Positions 44,587 to 56,200 of a DNA stretch of 64,000 nt are shown piece after piece. Under the pieces are notes generated by a model. The model saw nothing but the letters and a program-made list of their open reading frames with translations, had not been told where the DNA came from and ran no database searches. The DNA comes from Mesorhizobium erdmanii USDA 3471. Its GTDB lineage: Bacteria; Pseudomonadota; Alphaproteobacteria; Rhizobiales; Rhizobiaceae. The translations under genes were made by a program, and so were the position numbers. Positions within the stretch are counted from its first letter, which is position 1. The number at the start of each line of letters is the position of its first letter. The DNA lies in NCBI RefSeq assembly GCF_000472705.1, contig NZ_AXAE01000013.1, forward strand, positions 248,001-312,000. The letters run 5' to 3'.

Positions 44587-47253
44587 ATGGTCGGCAAGCG
44601 ACTGAGCCGGGGGCGGTTCCACGTGCGTTTGCTGCTTGCCTTGCTGCTGTTCTTGTCGGCGACCGCCACGGCGGCGGCCGACCGGCGCGTGGCATTGGTG
44701 ATGGCCGACGACGATTATCGGCTGGTCCGGCCGCTCGCCAATCCCGTCCATGACGGCGAGGCGATGCAGGCGGCGCTGAAGACGCTCGGCTTCGAGGTGG
44801 TGCTCGAAACCAACCGTGATCTCAGGCGCATGCGTCGCGCGCTCGACGATTTTCGCGAAGACGCCAAGGGGGCCGACGTCGCCCTGGTCTATTTCTCCGG
44901 CCATGGCGTCGAAATATCAGGCGACAACAGGCTGCTGCCGGTCGATGCCGACGCCTCCTCGCTCGATCAGCTGGATAAGACCACCCTGCCGCTGGAAGAG
45001 GTGCGTGCCGCGGTCGCCGCCACCGCCAAGGTCGGGCTGATCGTGCTCGACGCCTGCCGCAGCGATCCATTCTCGGGGAGCAACGGCGAAGGGCGTGGCG
45101 CGACATCGCTGGCCAAGGACATTGCCGACAAGGTCAAGCCGGGCCTCGGGCGCGTCGGGCGGGCGGAAAACATCCTGTTCGCCTTCTCGGCCGCACCCGG
45201 CGAAACGGCGGCCGACGGGACCGGCCAGAACTCGCCCTTCACGACAGCGCTGACCAAATATCTTGGCACGGACGGGCTCGAAATCCGCTCGGTGCTGACC
45301 TTGGTGCAGCAGGAGGTCTATGACCTGTCGCGCGGCAAGCAGTTGCCCTATGTCGAAAGCGGCCTGCCGAAACTGTTCTTCGCCACCGCCGCCAAGGAAC
45401 AACTGCCGGAGCGCGAACGGCTGCTGCTCGCCATGGCCGATGTGACACCGGAAATGCGCGGCGAGGTCGAAAAGATCGCCAGCGACGCCGACATCCCGCT
45501 GGCGCCGCTCTATGGCGCGCTGATCGGCACCGACACCAGCCATCTCTCGGCCGACAACCTGAACGCCCGGCTACGCGAGGCTGCCGATGCCTTCGTCAAG
45601 GTGCGCAGTGAAATGAAGACGCTCGCCTCCGACGACCCCCAGGTTACGGAGCTGCGCCGGCAGGCCGAAAAACAGCTGTCGCTCGGCGCCTTCAACAGCG
45701 CCCGCGCGATCCTTGCCAAGGCTGCCGACATCGACAATGCCTCGCGCCAGGCGCTGAAGGTCAATTTTGTCAGCCGCACACTCTCCGAGGCCGCGACGCG
45801 CTTCCTTTCCGGCGGTGCGGCGCGCGCCGACCTCGACTACGCCACGGCCATTGGTGACTATGAATTGGTGCTGGCGCTGTATGGCGAGGCCGGGCAGACC
45901 TCGCTCAACCTGGAACAGGCCGACCGCCAGAGCCGCACGCTGGAGGAACTCGGTATTCTCTATACGACGGTGGGCAATGTCGAAGCGGCCGGCCGCGCCT
46001 TTTCCACCTTGTTGGCCAACCTCGAGCAACGGTCGCGCCAGGAAACCGACCCCAGCGTCAAGCGCGATCTCGCCATCAGTCATATCAAGCTCGCCAACAC
46101 TGAGATGGCGCAAGGCGACCTGTCGACCTCCCTGGAAAACTATGAGGCGGCCAGGAGCATGCTGCAGGAGCTGACCGCAAGCGTGCCGGACAAGAAAGAC
46201 TGGCTCGGTGATCTTGCCATGGCCAATGACAAGATCGGCAACGTGCTGGCGACGCAGGGCGATGTCGGTGCGGCGGCCAAGGCCTATCAGCAAAGCCTGT
46301 CGATCAAGCAGCAGTTGGCCGATGCCGAGCCGAACAGCGCCTACCTGCTGCGCGACCTGACCATAACCTACGACGAGATCGGCGACCTCGCCCGGACCGC
46401 CGGCCAGTTGGACAGCGCCCAGACAGCCTTTGAAGAAAGCCTGAGAATCCGGCTGGTGCTGGCCGAGAACAAGCCCGACGACCCTGAGCGCCGGCGCGCT
46501 GTCGCTGTCAGCCAGGAGAGAATCGGTGACGTCAAGCGCGAGCGCGGCGACGCCGCCGGGGCGCTCGTGGCCTACGCCAAGAGCCAGGCGATCGCCGAGG
46601 AGCTGGTGCGCCGTGACCCCAACGATACCGACCTGAAGCGCGACCTGTCGATCAGTTACGCCAAGGCCGGCAACGCGCTCAACGACCAGGAGAACTGGCC
46701 GGCCGCACTGGCTTCCTATCGGCAAGCGCTGACTATCGCGCGTGACCTTGCAGCAGGCGACCCTGGCAACACCGAATGGCAGCGTGACCTGTCGGTCTGC
46801 CTGGAAAAGGTTGCCGGTGTGCTCGATGCCCAGGGCGATGTCAGCGGCGCACTGCAAAACTATCAGGACAGTCTCGTCATCGCCGACCGGCTGGCCAAGC
46901 TTGACCCCGCCAATTCCGACTGGCAACGCGACCTGTCGATCACGCTCTCGGAAATCGGCATGCTGGAGACCAAGCAGCGCAACTTCGACGGTTCCAAGCA
47001 AGCCTTCGAAGCCAGCCTCGACATACGCAAGCAGCTGGCCGCGTCCGATCCTGACAATGCGACCTGGCAATTCGATCTGGTACAGGCCTACATCAACTAT
47101 GCGTATGTGGCCAAGGATCCGAAGGCTGTGCTGACCAAGGCGCTGAACCTGGCACTGGAGCTTGATCGCACGGGCCGGCTGGCGCCTAGGGACAAATCGA
47201 CGATCCAATATCTGCGCGGCGTTCTAGCCAAATTCGGCGCCCGGAAAAAATAG
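44587..47253 (+). CDS. Exported caspase-family (orthocaspase-like) protein with TPR repeats
   Basis: 888 residues. Residues 10-31 form a signal peptide (LLLALLLFLSATATAAA). Residues 33-265 are a peptidase C14 p20-like domain: His106 in YFSGHGVE and Cys157 in LDACRSDPF make the catalytic pair. From about 400 to 870 come seven or so degenerate repeats of about 49 residues, each with a block like RDLSISYAKAGN and a following amphipathic helix, i.e. TPR-like. The protein is probably periplasmic and acts on or scaffolds other proteins; nothing shows its substrate. GAGG precedes ATG 44587. It lies 50 bases after the FMN reductase gene and 145 before gyrB. Confidence 0.88.
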   Translation: MVGKRLSRGRFHVRLLLALLLFLSATATAAADRRVALVMADDDYRLVRPLANPVHDGEAMQAALKTLGFEVVLETNRDLRRMRRALDDFREDAKGADVALVYFSGHGVEISGDNRLLPVDADASSLDQLDKTTLPLEEVRAAVAATAKVGLIVLDACRSDPFSGSNGEGRGATSLAKDIADKVKPGLGRVGRAENILFAFSAAPGETAADGTGQNSPFTTALTKYLGTDGLEIRSVLTLVQQEVYDLSRGKQLPYVESGLPKLFFATAAKEQLPERERLLLAMADVTPEMRGEVEKIASDADIPLAPLYGALIGTDTSHLSADNLNARLREAADAFVKVRSEMKTLASDDPQVTELRRQAEKQLSLGAFNSARAILAKAADIDNASRQALKVNFVSRTLSEAATRFLSGGAARADLDYATAIGDYELVLALYGEAGQTSLNLEQADRQSRTLEELGILYTTVGNVEAAGRAFSTLLANLEQRSRQETDPSVKRDLAISHIKLANTEMAQGDLSTSLENYEAARSMLQELTASVPDKKDWLGDLAMANDKIGNVLATQGDVGAAAKAYQQSLSIKQQLADAEPNSAYLLRDLTITYDEIGDLARTAGQLDSAQTAFEESLRIRLVLAENKPDDPERRRAVAVSQERIGDVKRERGDAAGALVAYAKSQAIAEELVRRDPNDTDLKRDLSISYAKAGNALNDQENWPAALASYRQALTIARDLAAGDPGNTEWQRDLSVCLEKVAGVLDAQGDVSGALQNYQDSLVIADRLAKLDPANSDWQRDLSITLSEIGMLETKQRNFDGSKQAFEASLDIRKQLAASDPDNATWQFDLVQAYINYAYVAKDPKAVLTKALNLALELDRTGRLAPRDKSTIQYLRGVLAKFGARKK

Positions 47254-47293
47254 CCGGCTGCCGGCCTGGGATTCGGCTGGGAAATGGCCGTAA

Positions 47294-49870
<2,577 letters not shown>

Positions 49871-49880
49871 CCTAACGCCA

Positions 49881-49911
49881 AAATCGGCGCTCCGCGGCGC
49901 GCCGATTTGTT
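49881..49911 (+). terminator. Terminator of gyrB
   Basis: AAATCGGCGC and GCGCCGATTT form a perfect ten-base stem around an eight-base loop, followed by GTT. It starts ten bases past the gyrB stop. Confidence 0.75.
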
Positions 49912-50011
49912 CCATCGCCGGCAAACAAAATCATTTTATAGCGCGCCGGAACGGAAGTCCCCGCGGGACATTGTGGCAATATCGATCACAATTTCTCACA
50001 AGGAGACATCC

Positions 50012-50089
50012 ATGGGACGCGGCATTTTGCTCTGGTTGCTCGGCATTCCGATTCCGATCATCATTCTGATCATGCTGTTCGTACGATAG
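50012..50089 (+). CDS. 25-residue membrane peptide
   Basis: A very short gene with a strong AGGAG six bases before its ATG. The peptide is MGRGILLWLLGIPIPIIILI then MLFVR: one hydrophobic helix with a Pro-x-Pro break and basic ends. It lies ten bases before the next membrane-protein gene, so the two are probably co-transcribed. I recognise no family; the ribosome site and clean membrane-helix pattern support that it is real. Confidence 0.65.
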   Translation: MGRGILLWLLGIPIPIIILIMLFVR

Positions 50090-50099
50090 GGGGCTTCAA

Positions 50100-51017
50100 A
50101 TGCAGTCCACCCTATCGGCTGTCGACGTATCCGCTTCAACGGAATCCTCCGCCACCGCCGTCAGCTGGGGGCCGATTATTGCCGGCGCCTTCGCGGCCTC
50201 GACGCTGACGTTCATCCTCATGCTGCTCGGCTCCGGGCTTGGGCTCAGCATGGTATCGCCATGGTCGGGTTCGGGCGCGTCGGTCACCACTTTCGCGGTG
50301 TCGACAGCCATCTGGCTGGTCATCGTGCAATGGCTGTCCTCCGGCGTCGGCGGCTACCTTGCCGGACGCCTGCGCACCAAATGGGTCGGCATTCACACCG
50401 ACGAGGTCTATTTCCGCGACACCGCGCACGGTTTCCTCGCCTGGGCACTGGCAACTTTGCTTGTCGTCGGCGTGCTTGGCTCGGCGTTATCCGCAGCAAT
50501 CGGTTCAGGCGTGCAGGCGGTTTCCACCGTCGCCTCGGGCGCCGCCATGGGCGCCTCGGCTGGGACCACTGCCAATGCCGGAAACGCACCGGCTGACAAT
50601 GCGACCTCCTATCTTGTGGATTCGCTGTTCCGTCCGGCCGATCCGGCCAAGCTCGCCGCTGCCAATCCAGACGGCGACGCGGCCGCAGTCGGCCAAGCCT
50701 CGCGCATCCTGGTCGCCGGTGCCGCGGCCGGCGAGATTTCGGCTGACGACAAGACCTATCTGTCGCAACTGGTCGCCGCCCGCACCGGTCTGTCCGAGGC
50801 CGACGCCAAGGCGCGTGTCGATGCAATGGTCGCCAAGGTCGAGGACGCCAAGGTCAAGGCCAAGCAGGCTGCCGACACCGCCCGGAAAGGCAGCGCGACC
50901 TTTGCCTTGCTCGGCGCCTTGTCGCTGGCCATCGGTGCTTTCATCGCCAGTGCGGCGGCTGCCCTCGGCGGCCGGCAGCGCGACGAAGAGGAAGCGGTCT
51001 TCCTGACCAGCCGCTGA
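50100..51017 (+). CDS. Conserved membrane protein, unknown function
   Basis: 305 residues. Four hydrophobic segments: about 22-52, 65-85, 112-138 and a final one near 270-292. The middle (about 160-260) is soluble, Ala-rich and probably alpha-helical, with LSEADAKARVDAMVAKVEDA suggesting a coiled region in the periplasm or cytosol. I do not know a function. AGGGGG lies just before ATG 50100 and the 25-residue peptide gene directly upstream. It converges on the transhydrogenase genes across a bidirectional terminator. Confidence 0.75.
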   Translation: MQSTLSAVDVSASTESSATAVSWGPIIAGAFAASTLTFILMLLGSGLGLSMVSPWSGSGASVTTFAVSTAIWLVIVQWLSSGVGGYLAGRLRTKWVGIHTDEVYFRDTAHGFLAWALATLLVVGVLGSALSAAIGSGVQAVSTVASGAAMGASAGTTANAGNAPADNATSYLVDSLFRPADPAKLAAANPDGDAAAVGQASRILVAGAAAGEISADDKTYLSQLVAARTGLSEADAKARVDAMVAKVEDAKVKAKQAADTARKGSATFALLGALSLAIGAFIASAAAALGGRQRDEEEAVFLTSR

Positions 51018-51039
51018 ACACGGCACGCTCGCGAAAATG

Positions 51040-51069
51040 AAAGAGCCCGGTTTCAAAGCCGGGCTCTTT
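51040..51069. terminator. Bidirectional terminator
   Basis: AAAGAGCCCGG and CCGGGCTCTTT pair perfectly over 11 bases with an eight-base loop. It serves the converging membrane-protein gene and pntB. Confidence 0.9.
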
Positions 51070-51092
51070 GCTATTCAGGCCTATCGGCCGGA

Positions 51093-52499
51093 TCAGTGAT
51101 CCATGGCCTTGACGATTTCCTCGGTCATCTTCTTGGCGTCGCCGAGCAGCATCATGGTACCGTCCTTGTAGAACAGCGTGTTGTCGATGCCCGCATAGCC
51201 GGAGCCGAGCGAGCGCTTGACGAACAGGCAGGTGCGGGCCTTGTCGACGTCGAGGATCGGCATGCCGTAGATGGGCGAGGACTTGTCGTCGCGCGCGGAC
51301 GGGTTGGTGACGTCGTTGGCGCCGATGACATAGGCGACGTCGGCCTGCGCGAATTCGGAGTTGATGTCCTCGAGCTCGAACACTTCGTCATAGGGCACGT
51401 TGGCTTCGGCGAGCAGCACGTTCATGTGGCCAGGCATGCGGCCGGCCACCGGATGGATGGCGTATTTGACGTCGACGCCATTGGCCTTGAGCTTGTCGGC
51501 CATTTCGCGCAGCGCGTGCTGCGCCTGGGCGACCGCCATGCCGTAGCCAGGCACGATGATGACCTTCTGCGCGTTCATCATCAGATAGGCGGCGTCGTCG
51601 GCAGAACCCTGCTTGACCGTGCGCTCGATGCCGTCATCAGCGGCAGTGGCGGTCTCACCGCCGAAGCCGCCGAGGATGACCGAGATGAAGCTTCGGTTCA
51701 TGCCCTTGCACATGATGTAGGACAGGATCGCGCCGGACGAGCCGACCAGCGCGCCGGTGATGATCAGCGCCAGATTGCCGAGCGTGAAGCCAAGCGCTGC
51801 CGCAGCCCAGCCGGAATAGGAATTCAGCATCGAGACGACGACCGGCATGTCGGCGCCGCCGATCGGGATGATCAGAAGGACACCGAGCACCAGCGAGGCG
51901 GCGACGATCAGCCAGAAGACGAGCTTGGCTTCGGTGGTGACCAGAAGCACGATCAGCACCACCAGCGCGATGCCGAGGGCGGCGTTGATGAGGTGTCGAC
52001 CGCCGATCATGATCGGCTTGCCCGACATGCGGCCGTCGAGCTTCAGGAAGGCGATGACCGAACCGGTGAAGGTGATGGCGCCGATGGCGACGCCGAGGCT
52101 CATTTCGATCAGAGCTTCGGCGTGAATGTCGCCCGCCGTGCCGATCTTGAAGCTTTCCGGCGCATACATGGCGGCGGCCGCCACCATGACGGCGGCAAAG
52201 CCGACGAGCGAGTGAAAGGCGGCGACCAGTTGCGGCATCGAGGTCATGGCGATGCGGCGCGCGGTGACGGCGCCAATACCGCCGCCTATAGCCAACCCCA
52301 GCACGATCAGGCCAAAACGGCCGGCCGAGGGAGCCAAGGGCAGAGCCAGTGCCAGCGTCGTGACAATAGCGATCGCCATCCCGACCATGCCGTAGAGATT
52401 GCCGCGGCGGCTGGTGGTGGGATGCGAGAGTCCGCGCAGCGCCAAGATGAACAGGATGCCGGAGACCAGATAGAGGAAGGAAGCGAGATTGACGGTCAC
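51093..52499 (-). CDS. pntB: NAD(P) transhydrogenase subunit beta
   Basis: 468 residues. N-terminal membrane part with eight or nine helices (GFAAVMVAAAAMY, VAIGAITFTGSVIAF), then the NADP(H)-binding domain III: VIIVPGYGMAVAQAQHALRE, IHPVAGRMPGHMNVLLAEA, VIGANDVTNPSARDD and KRSLGSGYAGIDN. With PntAA and PntAB it couples proton re-entry to NADPH formation. GTG 52499 lies one base after the pntAB stop and the first residues fit the family. Confidence 0.95.
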   Translation of the reverse strand: MTVNLASFLYLVSGILFILALRGLSHPTTSRRGNLYGMVGMAIAIVTTLALALPLAPSAGRFGLIVLGLAIGGGIGAVTARRIAMTSMPQLVAAFHSLVGFAAVMVAAAAMYAPESFKIGTAGDIHAEALIEMSLGVAIGAITFTGSVIAFLKLDGRMSGKPIMIGGRHLINAALGIALVVLIVLLVTTEAKLVFWLIVAASLVLGVLLIIPIGGADMPVVVSMLNSYSGWAAAALGFTLGNLALIITGALVGSSGAILSYIMCKGMNRSFISVILGGFGGETATAADDGIERTVKQGSADDAAYLMMNAQKVIIVPGYGMAVAQAQHALREMADKLKANGVDVKYAIHPVAGRMPGHMNVLLAEANVPYDEVFELEDINSEFAQADVAYVIGANDVTNPSARDDKSSPIYGMPILDVDKARTCLFVKRSLGSGYAGIDNTLFYKDGTMMLLGDAKKMTEEIVKAMDH

Positions 52500-52500
52500 G

Positions 52501-52914
52501 TCACTTGTCCTTCTTCTTGTACATGGCCAGCATCCGCTGGGTGACGAGGAAGCCGCCGAAGATGTTGACCGAGACCAACACCAGCGCGATGAAGCCGAAG
52601 CCGGCGGCGAGCCCGGAGGCAGCAATGCCGACGGCAAGCAGCGCGCCGACGACGATGACCGAGGAAATGGCATTGGTGACGGCCATCAGCGGCGTGTGCA
52701 AAGCGGGGGTCACCGACCAGACGACATAATAGCCGACGAAGATCGCCAGCACGAAGATGGCGAACTGGAAAACGAAGGGGTCGACAGCGCCGCCCGAGAG
52801 TGCGTGTGCCGCGTCCGCGCCGCCTGGAGCATTGGCCAGGTTCTGCACTGCCAGCCTGACGGCCGCACTTGCCTGGTCGAGCTGGTCGAGGGCTTTCTGC
52901 AGGGTCTGGTCCAT
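52501..52914 (-). CDS. pntAB: NAD(P) transhydrogenase subunit alpha, membrane part
   Basis: 137 residues. About three membrane segments at 50-70, 75-100 and 105-125, with [20 protein letters not shown] typical of the domain II part of the alpha subunit, which in alphaproteobacteria is a separate protein. ATG 52914 overlaps the pntAA stop by one base (TGATG); a GTG one codon before is in frame too. Middle gene of pntAA-pntAB-pntB. Confidence 0.93.
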   Translation of the reverse strand: MDQTLQKALDQLDQASAAVRLAVQNLANAPGGADAAHALSGGAVDPFVFQFAIFVLAIFVGYYVVWSVTPALHTPLMAVTNAISSVIVVGALLAVGIAASGLAAGFGFIALVLVSVNIFGGFLVTQRMLAMYKKKDK

Positions 52915-54188
52915 CACGCGGTCCCTTTCGGCTTGGACGAGGACGACTTGGATGCGGCAGCTCTCTTGGACGCAGCTTTCTTGGGGGCGACCGAGGCGTC
53001 GGCCACCATCGTCGTGGCCGGGATGGCGGCCGGCTCGACATAGGGCTGCTCGGCCGCCTTGGCGAAAGCAGGGTGCACGACCTTGCCAGCGTCGGTCAGC
53101 ATCGTCGCCTTGACCAGATCGTCATCGCGGTTGATGGCGAGCGTCTTGGTGGTCTTGTCGACCAGCGTCTCGAGGAAAGCGAACAGGTTCTTGGCGTAAA
53201 GCAGCGAGGCGGATGCGGCGACGCGGCCCGGTACGTTGAGATGGCCGACGATCTTGACGTTGTTGGCGGTGGTGACGACCTTGCCGGCCTCCGCGCCCTC
53301 GACATTACCGCCGCGCTCGACGGCGAGATCGACGAGCACCGAGCCCGGCTTCATCGAGGCGACCATGGCCGCCGACACCAGCTTGGGCGCCGGCCGGCCG
53401 GGGATCAGCGCCGTGGTGATGACGATGTCCTGCTTGGCGATGTGCTCGGCGGTAAGCGCTGCCTGCTTGGCCTGATATTCCTTCGACATTTCCTTGGCGT
53501 AGCCGCCGGCGGTTTCGGCGGCCTTGAACTCGTCGTCCTCGACGGCCAGGAATTTTGCGCCGAGCGAGGCGACCTGTTCCTTGGCGGCGGGGCGCACGTC
53601 GGTGGCGGTGACGACCGCGCCGAGCCGGCGGGCCGTGGCGATCGCCTGCAAGCCGGCGACGCCGACGCCCATGATGAAGACCTTGGCCGCCGGCACCGTG
53701 CCAGCCGCCGTCATCATCATCGGCAGCGCGCGGTCATATTCCGAGGCGCCGTCGATCACTGCCTGGTAGCCGGCAAGGTTTGCCTGTGAGGAAAGCACAT
53801 CCATCGATTGCGCGCGGGTGATGCGCGGCATGAATTCCATGGAAAAGGCGGTGACACCGGCCTTGGCCAAGGCCGCGACCGCCGCATCGTTGCCGTAGGG
53901 GTCCATGATGGCGATCACAGCCGCGCCGGATTTGTAGCTCTTCAGCTCGGCATCGCTCGGCCGGCGAACCTTCAGCACGACATCGGCCTTGGCGACATCG
54001 CCGGCCTTGCCTATTGCGGCACCCGCCTTGGCGAACTCTTCGTCTGGGATGCGCGACCTTGTGCCGGCGCCGGTTTCGACAACCACGTCGAAGCCCAGCC
54101 CCGCCAGCCGCTTGACCGTATCGGGCGAGGCCGCGACACGCGGCTCGTTTGCATCGAGCTCACGAGGAATGAAAACCGTCTGTCCCAC
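52914..54188 (-). CDS. pntAA: NAD(P) transhydrogenase subunit alpha, NAD(H)-binding part
   Basis: 424 residues. Alanine-dehydrogenase-like domain [21 protein letters not shown] at the start, [19 protein letters not shown] motif [20 protein letters not shown], and [19 protein letters not shown]. It binds NAD(H) at the cytosolic face. Residues from about 395 on are a Lys/Ala/Ser-rich tail ([20 protein letters not shown]) that is not part of the fold. GTG 54188 has AAAGGA eight bases upstream. First gene of the operon. Confidence 0.95.
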   Translation of the reverse strand: MGQTVFIPRELDANEPRVAASPDTVKRLAGLGFDVVVETGAGTRSRIPDEEFAKAGAAIGKAGDVAKADVVLKVRRPSDAELKSYKSGAAVIAIMDPYGNDAAVAALAKAGVTAFSMEFMPRITRAQSMDVLSSQANLAGYQAVIDGASEYDRALPMMMTAAGTVPAAKVFIMGVGVAGLQAIATARRLGAVVTATDVRPAAKEQVASLGAKFLAVEDDEFKAAETAGGYAKEMSKEYQAKQAALTAEHIAKQDIVITTALIPGRPAPKLVSAAMVASMKPGSVLVDLAVERGGNVEGAEAGKVVTTANNVKIVGHLNVPGRVAASASLLYAKNLFAFLETLVDKTTKTLAINRDDDLVKATMLTDAGKVVHPAFAKAAEQPYVEPAAIPATTMVADASVAPKKAASKRAAASKSSSSKPKGTA

Positions 54189-54275
54189 CGCATGATCCTT
54201 TCGGCTGGAACCTGTCTGCGCAAAGTGTCGGCCGGAAGCTCCGGCGACGTCAATGGCAACGGGGTTTTGGAAGGT

Positions 54276-54500
54276 CTATCGCAGAATGAAGGCGCCGACG
54301 GCCAGAATCAGGACGAACAGGATGGTCGCCGAGAAGAAACCGCCCGCGAAAAAGCCGAATGCCATCGCCAGAAGCAGCGCGCCGCAGAAAAGCGATCCGT
54401 ACTTGGCCAGCGCGAGAAAGCCCGCATAGGTGCGGTCATGCTCGGCATAGTCCATCTTCGCGCCCAGTTCGACAGGACCGGTCGACGAGTGATCAGCCAT
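54276..54500 (-). CDS. aa3-type cytochrome c oxidase subunit IV
   Basis: 74 residues, COX4_pro_2 family. The short hydrophilic N-terminus with MDYAEHDRTYAGFLALAKYG and one or two hydrophobic helices match this small subunit of alphaproteobacterial aa3 oxidases. ATG 54500 has AAGGGG seven bases upstream. It lies upstream of pntAA on the same strand (87-base gap) and may share its transcript. Confidence 0.87.
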   Translation of the reverse strand: MADHSSTGPVELGAKMDYAEHDRTYAGFLALAKYGSLFCGALLLAMAFGFFAGGFFSATILFVLILAVGAFILR

Positions 54501-54685
54501 AGGAATACCCCTTCGAAGACATCTTTCAGGCACATACCGAAAAGCAGGCCCGAGAGCAATGGCGCTATTGCCGCATCGGGACCGACAACTGCCTCAAGGG
54601 AATATTGAAACTGCGGGGGAATAATGAAACTGCGGCCTATCCCGGCGCGGGACAGCCTCTCCGCGCCAGGCTCGCTCGATGGCCT

Positions 54686-54835
54686 TTAGCCGGCGAGGTG
54701 CGGAAAAAGGCCGAGCAGTCCCACGACGATCAGATAGAGCGCGACGATGTAGTTCAGCAGCCGTGGCATGATGAGGATCAGCACGCCGGCGATCAGCGAG
54801 ATAAGCGGCGTCAGCGCAAGCTGGGAAATATGCAT
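54686..54835 (-). CDS. DUF3096 small membrane protein
   Basis: 49 residues with two short hydrophobic helices. The segment LISLIAGVLILIMPRLLNYI and YLIVVGLLGLFPHLAG fit the DUF3096 family, whose function is unknown. AAGGA lies eight bases before ATG 54835. It stands alone between the oxidase gene and the repeat copy B. Confidence 0.82.
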   Translation of the reverse strand: MHISQLALTPLISLIAGVLILIMPRLLNYIVALYLIVVGLLGLFPHLAG

Positions 54836-54961
54836 GTCCGGTTCCTTCTGGCAGACTCGCCTGGATGGCAAAGATCGAGCGGCGGCGCGCCGCCGTCATC
54901 AGAACGCGTATCTGGCCGGAAGGCTCCAGACGCCTTGCGAAAATCGGGTGCGCCTTGAGCG

Positions 54962-55081
54962 TTCACTGTTCCATGGAAACGGCGAGCCGCTCTAACCTGT
55001 TGTTTCTACGCAATTCCCAGGGGGAAGCACCATGCGCTTTACCCGGGAAAACCGCTCGCACTTTTCCTGGAATTGCTCTAG
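54962..55081. repeat. Dispersed palindromic repeat, copy B
   Basis: Longest copy. Carries TCACTGTTC, GGAAAC, TTGTTTCTACGCAATTCC and CGCTCGCACTTTTCCTGG, ending AATTGCTCTAG, with about 25 extra bases in the middle compared with copy A. CAATTCC and GGAATTG at its core ends are inverted. The TAG stop of the FeeM-like gene (55078-55080) is part of its last bases. Confidence 0.85.
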
Positions 55082-55836
55082 GCGGCGTCGCGATAATATT
55101 TCGCCGTCGGCACGATGGACAAGGGTGTCAATCGGTTGATGGCCGGATTGCCGAACATCAGCCGCTGCTCCGTCGGCGTCGACCTGAAGAAGGGGAACCG
55201 CTGGAGCGTCAGGCGCATATTCTCGCCGGCAGGGATTTCGAACAGGGCGATCCGGGTGAGAACGCCGGGGAATTCCTTGGCCTCGGTCCTCTGCACGGCG
55301 TTGAAATAACGCGAATAGAAATTGGAGTGCTCGACCTTGACTGGTGTAAGCACCGAGTTCTGGCCAAAATAGAGCGAGGCCACCATGGCAAGCCTGAGCG
55401 TCAGGAACGGCAGCACTCCGGGCGCCGGCGCGCCGTCGGGATCGGTCGCAAACCGGGTTCCATCGATAAAGGTTTCTCCGCGGGCAAGTCGCTCGACCAG
55501 GATTTCCGGATAGGCATCGACGGAGGGTGAATTCGGGTGCTCCCGAGAAATGTAATGGAAGCGGAGCGTGCTGACCAACTCCCCATAGAAATAGACGCCG
55601 AACCGGTAGGAGTTGGGCAGATTGTCCCAACGATCCTCGAACATCCCACTGGCGATTGGGCCGCACATGCCTGAGCGCAGATAGGATTTGTAGCGAAGTC
55701 GGTAAATCGCCTCCAGATCCTCGCCTCCGGTGATGAGGCGGTAATCAACATGCTCGAGCAGCTGCATCATCGATCGATTCAGCACCGAATCCCCGGCTGC
55801 TCTGGCCGCGCCAGAGGCATTCCTTGCAGCATCCAT
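55078..55836 (-). CDS. N-acyl amino acid synthase FeeM-like protein
   Basis: 252 residues. Resembles FeeM/autoinducer-synthase-like acyltransferases: IYRLRYKSYLRSGMCGPIAS near 44-63, FYGELVSTLRFHYISREHPN, then ETFIDGTRFATDPDG. Such proteins join a fatty-acyl group from acyl-ACP to an amino acid; the product here, signal or lipid, is unknown. ATG 55836 has GAGGA seven bases before it, and two overlapping palindromes (55856-55874) lie just upstream. Its stop codon lies in repeat copy B. No regulator is next to it. Confidence 0.72.
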   Translation of the reverse strand: MDAARNASGAARAAGDSVLNRSMMQLLEHVDYRLITGGEDLEAIYRLRYKSYLRSGMCGPIASGMFEDRWDNLPNSYRFGVYFYGELVSTLRFHYISREHPNSPSVDAYPEILVERLARGETFIDGTRFATDPDGAPAPGVLPFLTLRLAMVASLYFGQNSVLTPVKVEHSNFYSRYFNAVQRTEAKEFPGVLTRIALFEIPAGENMRLTLQRFPFFRSTPTEQRLMFGNPAINRLTPLSIVPTAKYYRDAA

Positions 55837-56196
55837 CGTCAGTCCTCGAAATTCCGCCTATGAATAGGCTATTCGAGCTGAAATGAGACACAAGCTGAAA
55901 CTTGGATTGTGTTGATTTACCTTCCGTTAACCTTAACAGCCGAGCGCCATTTGAGGCTATGGCGCTTGCATCCGCAAGTTCTCGCACCCCGTCGTAGCCT
56001 CTTGTTATGATTGGAAAGCTTGAGCGGGCCGGATGCCGGCGATGCCATCTGTCGGGCTCGGCCTCACGCACAGCCCCTTGCCGGTCACCGACGCAACGTT
56101 GCGCTTCGTCCGGAAGATGAAATGCCTCTGGCCGGGCGACGGAACCACCATGAAGCAATTCCGCACGAAACCCGATACAAACTTTCCGGAATTGCT
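55837..56196. other. Gap before the FeeM-like gene
   Basis: 360 bases without a gene. Near the FeeM-like start are palindromes at 55856-55874; 55900-55945 is AT-rich (TTGATTTACC, GTTAACCTTAAC) and probably holds the promoter. The far end is repeat copy C (56152-56200). Between about 55950 and 56150 nothing is recognisable. Confidence 0.55.
55856..55874. promoter_or_regulatory. Overlapping palindromes before the FeeM-like gene
   Basis: GCCTAT-GA-ATAGGC (55856-55869) and GAATAG-G-CTATTC (55862-55874) are both perfect and share bases, so only one of two alternative hairpins could form at a time, or a dimeric repressor may bind. It is 20 bases before the start codon. Confidence 0.45.
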
Positions 56197-56200
56197 CTAG
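56152..56200. repeat. Dispersed palindromic repeat, copy C
   Basis: Short copy: GCAATTCCG ... ACTTTCCGGAATTGCTCTAG. Same terminal inverted pair CAATTCC/GGAATTG and the same ending as copy B. The TAG stop of the GGDEF-EAL gene (56197-56199) lies in its last bases. Confidence 0.75.
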
